This document shows, piece after piece, positions 35,711 to 49,700 of a stretch of DNA of 64,000 bases. The stretch spans positions 94,376,283 through 94,440,282 of the forward strand of contig NC_044277.2 in assembly GCF_004027225.2 (NCBI RefSeq). Direction: 5' to 3'. Each line of letters starts with the position of its first letter. Within the stretch, counting starts at the first letter, position 1. This stretch comes from Strigops habroptila (taxonomy: Eukaryota; Chordata; Aves; Psittaciformes; Psittacidae). The notes under the pieces were generated by a model that saw only the letters and a list, made by a program, of their open reading frames with translations, searched no databases and had not been told where the DNA came from. The translations under genes and the position numbers were made by a program.

Positions 35711-38392
35711 CTGATGAAAGGAAAAGCAACAGCATTATGAGGCATTTTTAATCAGAATGCTCGACGCAATTCTGAAATGTGACAGACATCAAAATCACAA
35801 TTACATCATTACTGGGGAGTAAGAATGCTAATTTGAGGTTTGTCTACATGGACAGAAAAGGATGTTCCTGTACTAACACCCCATAATGCACTCTTATTCT
35901 ACATAAAAGTAGTATTAGTGAGATTTAAATGTATTACACTGGGTTAATCCATTTGACCATACACAAAACAACTGGAATGAGCTAGATTTAACTAATACAG
36001 CAACAGCTATTTTGTTCCAGCTATTCCAGGTTCTCCAACATTCTACCATTTAGCATGTACTTGTTTATAAAATCCTGCCACAATAAAATATTTGACGCCA
36101 CTGTTCCCCAAGAACCATTTTACCTATGGACCAGGCCATGCCATGCCAATTGGTCCTGTTGTGCAGCCTGTCTTCTTTGCATCCACATAAAAGTAGCAAG
36201 AGAGATGATGTAGACCTACTGGTCACTTCCACAACATAACTCCCCTTCCCAAAGACCCCTATGTAGGGTGGCATGGTTAGGATTTGTTTGACATTTAGCA
36301 ACTGACCAGCCAAGAGGAGGAACAGGATCTTGTCCCATATTGAAGAAGAGTAAGCAGAAACTCACTATAGATAAAGCTGCTAGCAGCATCATTTCATGAC
36401 CACCTGGAAGACTGATGCACATAGTATCTAGTTTTTGTCATTTTACTTCCAGTTTCAGCTTTGAAGATTCACCTGACTATTCAGTGAACCAATGCCGCCA
36501 CTGCCAAGATGACTTATGTACTTGTGTTAAGATTTGAATGAAAATAAAGAGGAAAAAAAAATCCCACAGGAGTGACAGGGTGTTTGCCTCCCACACAGCC
36601 TCATCAGACTTAATCTAAAGCAAATAAGCTGAGAACAATAGATTCTCTTTTAATCATAAGTGTTAGGAATTTTATTGTCATTAGCAGCTCCCTTATGAAG
36701 GCAGCTCTCTTCTATAGACCTGTAAGTTATGTCTTCTAAAAATCTCTCCCTCACTAACATTTCAAAAGAATTCCCTCATCACCTTCAACATACTAGTAAA
36801 AGCCATTTCAGCAATACCAACAATTGGCTGAAGCCTCTTGGTGAAACACCTTGCTTTTGCTTTGATATATAAGTAGCAACATAAGACAACTTCATTATGC
36901 CAGTGCATGATACCACATTGACATAGCTTCAGAAAGGACTAGTTATTGTGTTGTAACAATGCATAGAAGGACAGATTACTAGAAATATTACGTGGTTACC
37001 CGACCAGATAAATAACAGCTCCATAAGTAATTTTTGAAGTACAGTAGTCTCTGTGTGTACTTTATTCAAGCCTTCCTGACTCGCTTTCATCTGGTAACAT
37101 CAAGCTGGGCTTATTACCACTAAAATAAAAATTAAACAAGACAAGTCTTAAGAGACGCCTTCAAAGGCGGCACCATCTAAAGCAAACTTGAGCCAACTTT
37201 GGTAACCTCCAGCGCATGAAGATAGCAAAGAATCTGTAGATCCGTAAGTTCTCAGAAGTTACCTGCTAGTCTTACTTATGTGACCTACTAGTTTTCTTTT
37301 CAGTCTGCTAAGGCAATTAGCAGCTCTGGATTCTGACCAGAAACAGGGGAGGGCGGGACAAATTACATGCACCAGACACCACTAGCTAAAATAAGCGGTT
37401 TTGGTTTTGCTTAATGACACTGCTTGCTGTGACATTACAAACACTAAATGGAGAGAGGGTAAGAAAAGAAGAAAACTAAACCCAGGCTTTCTCTGTTAAC
37501 TGTTGCAGTTATCCAAGATATTATTATTTCCAGCTTTCTGTCACTGCCTGATAGTGGCTACAATCACAGGAGAATATCTGCCCTTGCCTGAACTGCTTTA
37601 GTACAGTAGCTCATTTTGGACTGCAGAAGAAGGTGTGTAGACTTTACACGATGGTGTAAACATATGTATCCTAATGGATATGCTTTTACTGGTTACATTG
37701 CTGTGGAAGCAGTCTTTAGCATAGAAGAACAATGGACATTTGAGGGGCAGTAACCTCCTAAGGTGCTAGACTCATTAGACCTCATCTGCCTAAAATAGGT
37801 GTGGATGCAAATTTTTTAAGACTTAAAACTAATATGGAAGATAAACACATCATTACTGAACTCACTGTACCCAGTTTCTGTACCCAGAAACTCACTGGAA
37901 ACTCACAGGGAACTGGCATGAAATAACATTCAAATTTCAACTAATTTAACTTGACCACTCAAGCTAAATTGCCTGAAAAATAATAGTACAAAACAAGATC
38001 AGTAAAACAAATCCCATCAGTGCAAGTATAATGTTTCTTTAGTAATTGAAAATTTCAAGACAGCTGAGCATATTACTACAATGCTTATTACTACTACAGA
38101 CAAAAATAAAAAGACATATTTACAGCTAATAACTGGAAAGCAAAATGTGTTCTTCATTTAATCTCCTTTCAAGCTGCACTACATTAGAATGGACATTTCA
38201 AACAAGTTAAAATCACCATTGACCCAGAGAAGAAAACCTTCTGCAAGGTAATCTAAAATGCAATATGGTTCTCACTGCGTCCAGAGTCATAGCTAGGCTT
38301 TGAAATGTGAAAAGGATCACAGACAATGCATTTCAGAATGCACAGCAGACATAAGACAGGACTGTAGGGATGGAAATGAAGGCCAAAATAAT

Positions 38393-38690
38393 ACAGAATC
38401 GTAAAATCACAGACTGGTTTGGGTTGGAAGGGACCTTGAAGCTCATCCAGTTCCAACCCCCTGCCACAGGCACGGACACCTTCCACTAGAGCAGATTGCT
38501 CCAAGCCCCGTCCAACCTGGCCTTGAACACTGCCAGGGATGGGGCAGCCACAGCTTCTCTGGGCAACCTGTGCCAGCGCCTCACCACCCTCCGAGTGAAA
38601 AATTTCTTCTGATTATATAATATAAATCTCTCCTCTTTCAGCTTAAAGCCATTTCTCCTTGTCCTGTCACTACATGCCCTTGTAAAAGGA
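38393..38690 (-). mobile_element. CR1 LINE 3' fragment in a DCDC2 intron
   Basis: The minus strand encodes the extreme C-terminus of CR1 ORF2 ([52 protein letters not shown]). This is followed by the 3' UTR with CAGGGGGTTGGAACTGGATG. It ends at the left in a degraded TTCTATGA-type terminus. It is in the same orientation as DCDC2. Sequence differences from the 55-kb copy suggest another, older subfamily. Confidence 0.9.
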
Positions 38691-41600
38691 CACCACCACA
38701 TCATACTCTTTTAACACAAAAGGTGTGACACTTTTCTATTGATCTATTAGCTATGCATAAATTACCATTCACTATTTTAAGTACACCTTCTTCACTGAGA
38801 AAGTGAAGCAAAAGTTAGATTTTTGATATGTAGGGAGAAAGAATGTTTATGTGCATATATACATGCAGGAAGGAAAACAGAAAAAGGTAAAAAACCAGAG
38901 CATATGGTCTAAAGCCTCTAAATGTTGTACATTCTTAACTTTAACTTCTAGAACAGTTCCAGTGATTTCAGTGAACCTGCAATAGTGAGCTAAAGCCTAC
39001 ATTAAAGTGCTTGCTGGATCAGGGTACAAATCAAAGTCCCCTAGAGTCAATGGGAACCTTTTCATTGAATTCAATACACTTCAGCCATCCCTCTACAACT
39101 TTACATCCCTTTACAACTGTAAAAAGTGCCTGTTACATATACAACAAAGTTACTGCAAACTGTGTTCTCTCAGTCAATAAATCAGGATGGGCATACTGAA
39201 AGCAAAACAGGTATCCTGATTCAGACCTATGTGTTCATGCAGAAATCATCAGACTCATTTCTAGAAGTCAGCAATGTACACAAGGAAAAGCAGTGACATT
39301 TCACATCTTAGTTTTTAGCTTTTCATCACTCATCTTTTAAATAAACAGAATATTCTGAATAAGAACTTCCTATATGGAACATATTGGCTGTATAGCCAAG
39401 ACAGATGTGGGACTCTGCCACTCCTCTTTGCACTCAGGAAGTCGAGTTCAGCTTTCAGCCAATGTGTTGGCTCACAGGAAGTCATACATTACATTTGGGA
39501 TTCCTGTAAAAGCTCCTGGCATCTCAGATCCACAGAACCAGCTGTATCTCCAGGCCTGAGTGACTGAGGTCTATCACCACTTTGTAACACAATGAAATGA
39601 ATATGAGCATCAAATATTAGTACCAACATGTTGTCATGAGAGATTCCAGGATCATAACAGGGAACAAGAGGCACTTTAAAAATTCATGTTGTAAGCATCC
39701 AGCCAGTTGTAGCCCAGGGTAACTAAACATGTATACTGTAATGAACTGCAGAATACGCATTCCTGTGTTACTTTAGGCCTGTGTCCATATCACAAAAAGC
39801 CAACAGCACGACTTCAACGTGACAGCAATAAATACCGAACTGCAGAAGCATGAGCTGATTACATTCTTATTCTTTGAGGTAATTTTCACAGAGAAGTAAG
39901 CAACTTCAAGGACAAGGGACTTTTCAAGGGAGTGTAATGGATTACCCATTCCTTCTATAGTCAGAATACGACAACTGCTCATAGTAAGGTTTGTAATTTT
40001 ATCTTTTGTATGGTTGCAAGAAAATAGGAAGTAACCTTTCTTGTATTGCTGCAATTTTGCAGTTGAAAGTACGCTAATTAAAACAACTAGTTTTCAAACC
40101 ATACCTTCACAATTGTTAACGCAATTCTTTGCTTATCAGAGACAAGCAATAAAAAGACTTGCTGACACAATATATGTATATAGAAAGGCATATTCAACCA
40201 CAGGCATGTACAACCACTGAAGTCATTCTCGACTTCATGCTGGAAATATGGACCCAGACTGTCCTCTGGAAACCTCTTGACTTACTAGCAGGTTGATGAG
40301 GAACAGAGTGAATTTCATTTTGCATTCAAGAAGTATGATTGCTTGTTGGTATTTTTAATCTCAGCAAAAACAAGAGTGTTTAAAAAAGAAAGATGTATTC
40401 TAATTACACTCATGATGCTATCATTCATTAAGAACAACATTACCAAATGCCATCATCATTCAAAAGCAGTAAAAGTCAGGAAATCTTAAGACACTGAAGC
40501 TTTTGCTGACACTGAACCATTTGGCTTCTTTTCCTCTAGAGATGCTAATGTAACCTCTCAGGTTTGTACATGACTGATACTAGAATACTGAAAAAAAGTG
40601 CAGCATCACAAATCATTTAAGGTGGAAATTATTTTCTACCATTAAAGTAAAACATAATTTTGCTTTATTGAAGCCATTTGGAAATGTTTACTTTGCTAAT
40701 GGTCACAACAGACAAACAATGAGGTAGACAACAAAAATCTTAATGGTCACAAATACCAGCATGAATACACCTCACAAATGCAGCATCAGGAACACTTAAC
40801 TTTGATTGCATCAAACCTCTCCAGAACAGAGCTGCCCCTGCTCCTACACAGTCAGGAATGCTTTGTAGCAGCACTGCACAGATTCCAACAGCAAAACATT
40901 TTGTTCCTGAACCAGACAGGGTTGCTAAGTGACAGCAGCCCTCTTCTCTTCCACATCATTTACAAAACCCAGGCTCTTAAAATCAAGTAAATGAATAGTT
41001 AAGTGTTCATCAGTCTTACACTTCCCACATAGTAAATGCACTGGTTGTTCCTCAGGGCAAAAAGTCTTTATCCCCACAATATTTAAACTCCAACCTTTTT
41101 ATCAGTTGGATGCATTTTTTTAATTTTTATTAACAACAAACGCAGCACCTGAGTCCACAGAGTCTAATTTTTTCATAAGATCATAGCACCCAGAAATCTA
41201 ACTAGAATGAACGGAAACTATGTAACCGGAAGTGTAGAAAATACAGCTTTTCAAACTCTATTCCTCAGTTTCATCTGTGGTAACTGGAAGCATGCATAAT
41301 TCCTTTATCACAGGATGGACATGGTAGAGAAGAAAACATCTGATCAGATCTCTACTTCTCTAAGATGTAACTAAGTCAACAATATTTTTCACCAGCTATG
41401 CACTGACAACCATGTCTAGTTTTTCCATAACATTTTCCATGTGTACATTAAAATTTGCTGAAGCTTCGCAATACAGCATGTTCTGCTGAGCATCCCTGTA
41501 GACAATGAGAAGATTGATAAGCATTTAAAAAGAAGTCCTACTGAGGTTGCAGAAATACAGAAATGTGTTTGGGTTTGTTTTGTTGGGGTTTTTTTTCCCA

Positions 41601-44041
41601 GAAACAGACTTTTCTACAGGGAATGAAAAACGCCCTAAATCTTAAGCAATTTGAGAAATTGTCTGCTCTATGATTGCTAGAGTTTTTCAAGGCAGGTGCA
41701 CACAGAGAAAGGAAACTTTTTCCAGAGTCGTACCAACACTAGTTTCACAACAGAACTGTGTTTGCAGGCTTCATTATGAAGAAGTGAAGGCCCTCCACCA
41801 GTTGGCCATGCAGGCCTTTAAAGAAAAGATCAGACCTTACTGCTATAGCTTCAGAAATCAGTCATCCAATGCAGAAAACAAGGGAAGATTTCTCTTCTCA
41901 TTCTGAGCTGCAATGAACCAACCTGACCAAGTTTCCCTATCTCACACAGAGAAACAATAAAAAAAATTAGTGTAAATCAGTGGAGCTGAAAGAAGAATAT
42001 ACTGTGAAAATCTTATCTGCTGGCTTGTAAGCACTCAAAATCCAGAAGGCTTAGATTACAGCCTCCTTAGATTCGTAGCAAAATTTCAGCATATGAAGTT
42101 CTGCATGTATTCTTTTCAAATGTCATTTTGAAATACTTACTGATGCAATGCAAAATGTTTTCTCATGAAAGGTCCTAGCCTTTTTAATCAAGGAATGTCT
42201 CAAGCAGTCAGCCCATTTTAATGTTGAATCACTGTAAACTTTAACATTTTGCCTTCAGCAACAGGGAAGATAAACATTTTGTTCCGTTCACTGAGGTGAA
42301 TCTTGGGTCTCTAAAGCAAACTGTGTACTCCATAATGAAAACTGAAAATGAAAGGTGCAAATTTTCTGCTACTGATGATACACTCCAACTGCAGAGAGCA
42401 CCTAGGGGAGCTACACAATCTCACATCACATAACAGCCCAGGAAATGGGGAATAATGAGTGGCATCAGGTCTGCATTAATCAGTGGACATGTCTGTAATA
42501 ATGGAAAACAAATGGCTAGTGAAAGAACCAAGTGTGCGAACATCTACAAAACCCCAAATCAGTGCCCATTAGATGAATTTAGCATCCAGTGATTCTCACA
42601 AATAAACACAGAGAGAGGGAGGTGGAGATGATGAATCCGAAGGGGGGAAAAAACCACAAACCGAAACCACAACCAAATCCCAGATTCATTCTACATCACT
42701 TACATCTTAATAGCCAGTATCATATACCCCCTGGCAAAGTAGGCTAGAACAACAATATGCCTGAATTCCTTGTAGGGGTCATACACTAGACAGCTTTGTA
42801 TATCATAACTTTCATGCTTACCCCCACCCCCGACAAGGGCTTAGCATGGGAGAACAACCCTGCTTATGGAAATGGATAAACCAATGCAAACTTGCAGTGT
42901 TATGTCAGTACTATTATGACCAACTGCTAGTTTTGTATTTTACAACTTGTATAAAATTATAGTAGTTGGTTCTGAAAGCTTTGAAACTTAGAAGATTTTC
43001 TATCTCAGAGTTACTTTGAATATATTGATATTATTATCAGCAAACTCAAAGTAACACATTTAATTACCATCTCAAATAAGAAACTTGTCTGTTTTGCTGC
43101 ACCCCTACTAAGAACTGCAATTAAACCACCTTGTTCCCTATTATTTGCACAACTGATTTCATAGTCTGCCATCCATTCCCACGAGTGTTGACACAGAGAT
43201 GTAAACAACCAACCTGGAGTAAGTCTGCATGTCAAAAGAAGAAACTATCCATTTTGCATTTGGAAGCTGAAATCCTGATACAGAATATAGAACAGAAGGG
43301 TCTGGTTTGGTTTAAGGCAAAACACTGATTTTTCCTCCTTGATGTTCAATTACAACTGTCAGCTAGCCTGAAGTAAAGCAAATCCTGTTCTTTTAATGTG
43401 TTCTCAGCTGGCAGACAGCATTTTACAGAATAGGACATAAGCAGCTGTCTAGCCAGTATTACACTAAGTTTAGTTAATGGCTAATCTGGCATTTGTTCAA
43501 CAGTGTACTTCAAATGGCAACTACAGAGAAGGTGCATAAAAAGAAAAAAGACTAAGCTCTATCTTCACCACCTCATTTATGTGTCTGATGGAAATGATAG
43601 CATATCAGAAGTGTCAGCATTCTAGTGAAAGCTGGCATGTAAATATTTGTGCATTATGCAAGATAGTCAAGCCCTGACTGGCTGTCCTTTTCCATATTTC
43701 TAGCAATAACAGAAATTGCAGTTCAGATAAGAAAAAGCTATAAAGCTTTACATCACAGAATTTAAAACAATTTAAAATGGTCATTAATAAGAACCTGAAC
43801 ATGTAAAATGCTAAATGCTTCCAAGGTCTAAGTAATCTCAGCTATCTGGGAATAAAAAGTACTCAGTGCTATTCAGAAGGACCTGGCTTCTTGCCAGATT
43901 ACCTAGGAAACTATACATGAAGTTTTAAAATGACAAATACATCGTGTCTTGAAGTTAAATGAATTTTGGTGCTCTGTTTGGCTTTTCTGAAAATATAAAA
44001 TCAGATTATCAGTAGTGTGTATGGCTGCTTTTTAAAATCTG

Positions 44042-44059
44042 CCCCCCCCCCCCCCCCCC
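44042..44059. repeat. C18 homopolymer
   Basis: An uninterrupted run of 18 C on the + strand (G18 in the sense of DCDC2 transcription), in otherwise ordinary intron sequence. Long G runs can form G-quadruplexes and are also common places for sequencing or assembly length errors. Confidence 0.95.
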
Positions 44060-44639
44060 ACCTGCTTCGAGCCGCTTGTCCAGGTAGCAAAATCAGTTGA
44101 TAGCAACCAAAAAATATTTCCATCTAAGGACAGCGCATGAGCTTCTGTACATGAGCTTAGAGGTATCAAGCAAGTTCCTAGCATTGCAAGCTTGCCAGCA
44201 CATCCATGTTCACTGGTAACTGTAACAACCGCAGCTACCACTGCCAAGTACAGAAGTGGTAGTTGAAAGTAAACTGTTCTCCCTTCCCTAGTGATGGTCA
44301 CCGTCCTCTGGCAGAGGCAAACTGGTGAAACATGCACCAGAATACTCAGAGCTGTTGCCTCTGCTGTAGGATCTCCATGGAGAAATAACGCAGCCATCTC
44401 CAGGGTTCTTGGATTTCATACGAATTGCAGTTTCAACCAACTGACTTTTTAAGTCCCACCGAACCAGTCAGTTTTTCGTCCACTTTGTAGCCCACAAATC
44501 CAGTCCCTACCTTCCTTAAGGATATCTTCTTCCCCATATCTACCACACTTCTTTCAATTTCTCCTACAAATACATAATTCTACGCTGAAAACAAGATAAA
44601 TGACAATGCTACTCTCCCTTCATCCACAGAGCCAGTTAT

Positions 44640-45275
44640 TCATCACTAATGCAGAGGTTGGTTAAGTAGGATTTGCCCATAGTAAATCCATGTTGGTTAT
44701 TCCCAATCATATGCACCAGTTTCCATTTCTCAACAAGCTTTGGCTTTCCCAATTCCATCCCTGCATGCCCAGGCAACGTCTCTATACTGCTCCTCAGCAG
44801 TCCATCACCTCTTTCACCTCTTTTAGTACGAGGTCCAGAGTCCTCTGTTCAAACCATCTTCCTGCTATGCCTGCCTGTTTTCTTGCAGATGAGTATAATT
44901 CTTGTGCTTTGAGGAAAATGCCCTTGAAGATCAACCAGATCTCTGCACTTCAGGGCAGCCTCACACAGGATCCTGCCTGCCAGTTTGCCAAACTAGGCAA
45001 GGTCCACTCTCCTGATTTCTAGGATTTTTAATTTGTTATTTGCCATCCCCACTTTCTTCAGGGTCTTAAACTCTGTCATCTCACAGCCACCGCAACTAAG
45101 GCTGCCACTATTACATCCCCAACAAGTTCCTCTTTATTCGTGAGTAGCAAATCCAGCAGAATGCCTCTCCTAAACATGTATCCCACTACTTACAGCAAAA
45201 AATCGGCTCCGACACACTCGAGGAATCTTCTGGATTGTTTGTGTTCCATCATGCTGCCCTGAGTAATTAAAGTGT
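44640..45275 (-). mobile_element. Old CR1-type LINE fragment: endonuclease end to start of RT
   Basis: On the minus strand, 45120-45265 reads HKQSRRFLECVGADFLL, stop, VVGYMFRRGILLDLLLTNKE, then ELV. I recognise this as the end of the CR1 endonuclease domain (SRRFLEC...LLDLVLTNKEE...). At 44640-44740 the same strand reads EKWKLVHMIGNNQHGF followed by TMGKSYLTNL, the RT entry motif also seen in the 30.9-kb and 62.4-kb copies. The middle is decayed, with stops, and appears shortened because the RT N-terminal block (GPDGIHP..., KKGK...YRPVSLT) is not visible. This is the only endonuclease-derived piece in the window. It is in the same orientation as DCDC2. Confidence 0.75.
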
Positions 45276-46287
45276 ATTCACAAACAACTATTTTTAACTC
45301 CCTCCCATTTGTTTACAATCTCACACGGAGAACAGTTCCTTACCACTGAGCTGACAACCAGAAGTCAGGAAAATGCCCAAGAATCTCTTATGTTGCTGGA
45401 ATCATTTTTAGCCTGAGAAATCTGTTGGGTAAAATGTGATTCCTTACACTGCAGCATGTATCAGAAACATTATTTTGTGGCCTAGGTGGCTGGCCCCAAG
45501 CTATTATCAACAGACACCAAAAGCACAAGGCAACATCTTGTGGACTGGACACAAAGTTGAACAAGTTAGCAAATTCCTACAAACATGTGAGATGAAAGAG
45601 GACTGTCTTGTCAGTAATTCATTAGCAGAAAAAAAAAAAAGAAAAAAGGTAATTCTTCAGCAAATAATTTAAGCAGTTCTACTCTCCACTTCATTCAAAT
45701 AAACTTCAACATACCTATTTCCTGTATTATTTCAGTTGACAGGAGTTTCTTTTAAAAACAAATCAAAGAGAGAGGATATAATCTTACATTTAGTTATCAA
45801 GACCTATTTATTGCACATAAGTCTTACGAATAAAATTTTGGCCACCAAGTACCATGTTGTACCAACAAAAGAAAGTGCTGACAGCTTTAGTAAAAATCAG
45901 ATAAATCCACACGTCTTTGTAGTTCAGGAATTAAGGAATTCTGACACTGATTCTGTTCCATAGTGCCTTTACCCTTCTCCACCAGTATGAATGGACTGAG
46001 ATCCAGGTGGATGCATTTGGTAGGTTGTGACAGTAAGGAGTCCTGATTTTCTAAGGCACTATAAGGGCTCTCAGAGCAGTTCTGAAGCTGATGAAAAGGT
46101 AACTGATATTTGACACATTAACAAGAGAAAGGAAGATTTTCTAAACCTCCCATAAAAGAAGCTGTATCTTTGAGCTGTTACAATCATGGCTACAAAATTA
46201 TGCTGTACATTTGAAAGAAAGTGGGGAAAGAACACAACCTGCAACCCTAAATAAATACATCCATTTATTTAAAGAGCTTGATCAAAC

Positions 46288-46388
46288 CTGGTCCAGTGGA
46301 ACTTCTACACGAGTATCTTCATCTTCCTGCACTTCAGCTGCTCCCCACATTTCAGACCTATCTCCACTGGCTTTGTAAATATCTTCAC
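46288..46388 (-). CDS. DCDC2: DCDC2 exon, central linker region (33 codons)
   Basis: On the minus strand it follows the acceptor CATTATAG and ends before GTTTGA. With the single base carried from the previous exon it reads GEDIYKASGDRSEMWG and then AAEVQEDEDTRVEVPLDQ. The block AAEVQEDEDT.VEVP.DQ matches mammalian DCDC2 almost exactly, which fixes the identity and the frame. It enters in phase 1 and leaves in phase 0, as needed by both neighbours. The region lies between the doublecortin domains and the acidic tail and has no known catalytic role. About 220 bp upstream in the direction of transcription is a long pyrimidine tract (polypurine on +). Confidence 0.95.
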
Positions 46389-46605
46389 CTATAATGGGAA
46401 AGATACAGAATGGAACGAAGTGAAGTCCCATTGTGACACTGTGTGGCACAACTACCGAACTGCATTCAAATTTGTTTCTGAGAACAGGTTTCTGAGCTGA
46501 CCCACCATTCCCTATACAGTTCTTTTAATGAAGTTTTCAATCTCCCATTATTGTCAATTTGTTTTCCTTTTTAATAACAAATACTTACATACTACATCAT
46601 TTGGA

Positions 46606-46713
46606 GAATAGGAAGGAAAAGGGAAAAGAGGAAGAGGGGAAAAAAGGGAAAAGTGGAAAAAAAAGAGAAAAGGAGAAAAGGGAAAAAGGGAAAAAGTAAA
46701 GGAAACAGAGACT
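46606..46713 (+). repeat. Polypurine tract (GGGAAAA-type)
   Basis: About 100 bp almost wholly of G and A, built from irregular GGGAAAA and GGAGAAAA units with only a few pyrimidines. In DCDC2 pre-mRNA it is a C+U tract roughly 220 nt before the acceptor of exon 46288-46388. Such mirror-like purine tracts can adopt triplex structure and are often polymorphic in length. Confidence 0.9.
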
Positions 46714-49700
46714 AAAAAAAAAATCCTAGATCTGAAGTTCCTTCACTTCTGGCAAAGGTCAGGAGTCAATCTGAACTTAATACATTATAAAAACACCATG
46801 TTACTTCTATTTCTACAGTCAATGATAGTACTCTCCAGTAATTAGCACTATCACACACATCTAGCAAAAATCTCAGGCCCTGAATCAACAACAAACATCA
46901 TGAACCAGGACAGCAGCAAAAGATTAACAGAAACAGTTGAGATTAACGCTGCTCCCCACCCTTGGGCACATGCAAGTAGAATTATAGCTGAAAATCCATA
47001 TCCACATTAAAAAAGCGCACACTGCTAACTAACAAGGTTAATGGTTACAATGATATTCAATTTTGCAAAGATTTTATACCATTTAGTTTGGGCAATTTTT
47101 CCCCCCAATTGTAAGTAATAACTAGGGGTCATCAAAGTTTCTAATATCAGATCTAGTAAGTTTCAGTATCAGCGAACTAGAAGAGTGAAGATAAGTACAT
47201 ACAGAAAGCAAACAATTTCAAGTGAGACACATTCCTCTTTTCCTTCATTCCAAACTGAAAACAGTCCAGAAATTAAAAGCACGGGTTACTCCAAATTATA
47301 ACCCCCTCTCCCTCTCCATCTATCTAGGAAAGGCAGATGGTCCTATGTTGATGTGTTCATATCCAACATAATAAGTAACTACAATAAGGAGGAGGAAGAA
47401 ATACTTGTGCTGTTTCAGACTGCCTCTTAATTTTTCATAAAAGGATGTGAACTCAATAACATCAACTGACAATGCAAATTGATCAACATTGCTGGACACT
47501 ATTAAATAAACAGCCCTCGTGTAGCACTGAACTGTTGAGAAGGAGGTAAAATAATGGACAAAACCCCAAGACTCAGAGAATCTAGAGTCTACAAGCATTA
47601 AAAGGCAGCATTGACTACTCTGGAAGTTAGTTTCCCAGTTACTTTCTCATCACTACAAGAGCCAAGGAAAGCATTTACGCTGGGAACAAAATTCTGAGGC
47701 ATACCATACCGTTGCAAATGGCTAACTGGAAGGAAGGTGCTAGCTCATCCAGATGGCTTTAGGTATCTACTGACAGGCCACCGATCAAAGCACCAGAAAT
47801 GTAAGCTATTCTCATAGTTTAAGAGGAAGAAAGTCTCTGTCTATGGAACATCACATAACGCAGCACAAGGGGACAGATGTGCAGTATTTTCAAAAACCTC
47901 AAGCATTAAACCAGGAGGGAGTGAGGGAGAGGGAAGAAGACAATAAGTTCCTACCTGTGTCATGCAACCAACATCCCCATTCAAAACCGTGTATCCAGAA
48001 AGCTAGTAACAGGGGAATTTCAATAAGCAAAAACTGAAATCCCCATGGGGTTTCCTCTAAGCACTTTCTACCACGTTTCTTTGCAGAAAGGTAGTCATGA
48101 ATGAGAAGACATTAGTTGAAAAGAGTTCTGCACAACCTTCCACCATCTCTGAATACCACTGTTCATTGTCTTGCATGGAAAACACTCTGAAGTAAAGTAG
48201 CATTCCTGCTCTTCCACAGAGTGGAAGATGCCAAAACTAGATGGCAGCCTGCAATGCGAAAAAATAGTGACCACAGAAGTCATCAAAAAAACTTCAAGGA
48301 CAGTGTTTTAACACTGGGAAATTATCCTATTTTCAGAACTATATTCTTTGAAGAAAAGAAGTAGTTAAAAAACAGCATATTTCAAATTATTGAAGATCAT
48401 TGGTTGGTTTCTGAAAGGATGGCAGAAAAGATTTGTTGTCAGAAAGGGAAAAGTAAAAATTCTTTAAGGAAATAAGAAAATTGACAACAAAAGGGAAATG
48501 AACGATTACCTCTGCATAGACATGAGAGTATGGATGACAAATGTCCAAAACACATGTGCCATTAATAGTCAGGAAGAAAAAGACTTTGGTCTGAAATGTG
48601 CCAAAACAAGTGAAGAAAAAAATGACATTAACTGAAAAATTGAAAAGTTTTAACACTTGAACAAATAAATAAATCCAAAGAAAATAACAAAGAATGAAAT
48701 TGGTCTTGCAGTAGGATACATACTCTCATCTTCTGGTACCAAAAATAAAAAGAAATACAAAAAAATGTCACATACTTTATGAAAAAAAAAATTTTGATGA
48801 AATGGACCATTAAAAAAATAGCTTAAAATGTAAACATTACTAGTGTTATTACTCAAGCCAGAAGTATTTCTACTTTTTGTGTGTGAATTTACAAATATCT
48901 GGAGGAGGGCAGCTGAAAGGCCAACATATTACTCGTTTATGTGATTCTGTGTCAAGACCTTGTCAGCAGGAATTTGCAGACCACATTAATCACTATCACC
49001 AGTGCTGTGAATTACTCAGCACCTCCCAAGCAAGGTTGGGTAATTTTGCCTCATATTTTACAGGTAACATTCCAGAAGTATTTTTTGATTTAGGGGAGAA
49101 AAAAGAAAAAGGACAAAAAATATCCTATTGATGTAATATTTCATATCTCTGTCTCTGAATCATTAGTCAGTTTCTACAGGTCTCTAAGGGAAGAAAAACA
49201 AGAAGGCATTTTAGAAAACACTATACATTACATGAAAAAAAAAAAAAAAAATCCTTCCATATTGTTGTGGGCTTGTATTGCAATCTCTGCTGAAGTTAGA
49301 AATAAATAGCGTACCTTACTGAAAAGAGAATTCCCAGCACTTCCATTAGATTGAATGTTTATGCCTACCCCAAATGGTTCATAAAATATTTTAGATTACA
49401 CATACTCCTCATACAACAGCTAGTTCTGACTTGCTGTGCCTCAAACTGGGAATTTGCCACAATCAGGGTTACGGCAACGTTGTGTCAGAAGAGCTCTAAA
49501 ATGGGGCAAGAAAGGAAGGTAGGTCCAATCTTATAGTCAAGGTGTGGCATAGTCTACACGTTTGCTCCAAGCTGAGTAGAACACAATGGCAGTAAAGGAT
49601 TCAAGGGCACTTTCAGCTCCAAAATGTCTCCCTACAGCTTTGTAGACAAGTATAAATCAGAGGATTTATTTTAGTTAGGTTCTTAGTTCTCCATGCCACA

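Larger units (their letters stand above)
35711..46287 (-). other. DCDC2: DCDC2 intron (10.6 kb)
   Basis: A phase-0 GT-AG intron between exons 46288-46388 and 35489-35710. Apart from the LINE fragments at 38393 and 44640 and the C18 run, I see AT-rich sequence with no further exon. Short frames such as 39773-40054 and 44032-44397 have no recognisable content. Confidence 0.85.

Noticed and set aside
46606-46713. Orthologue of the human DCDC2 READ1 repeat
   Set aside because: READ1 is in intron 2, whereas this tract lies in a much more 3' intron next to the AAEVQEDEDT exon, so only the purine-rich composition is shared.
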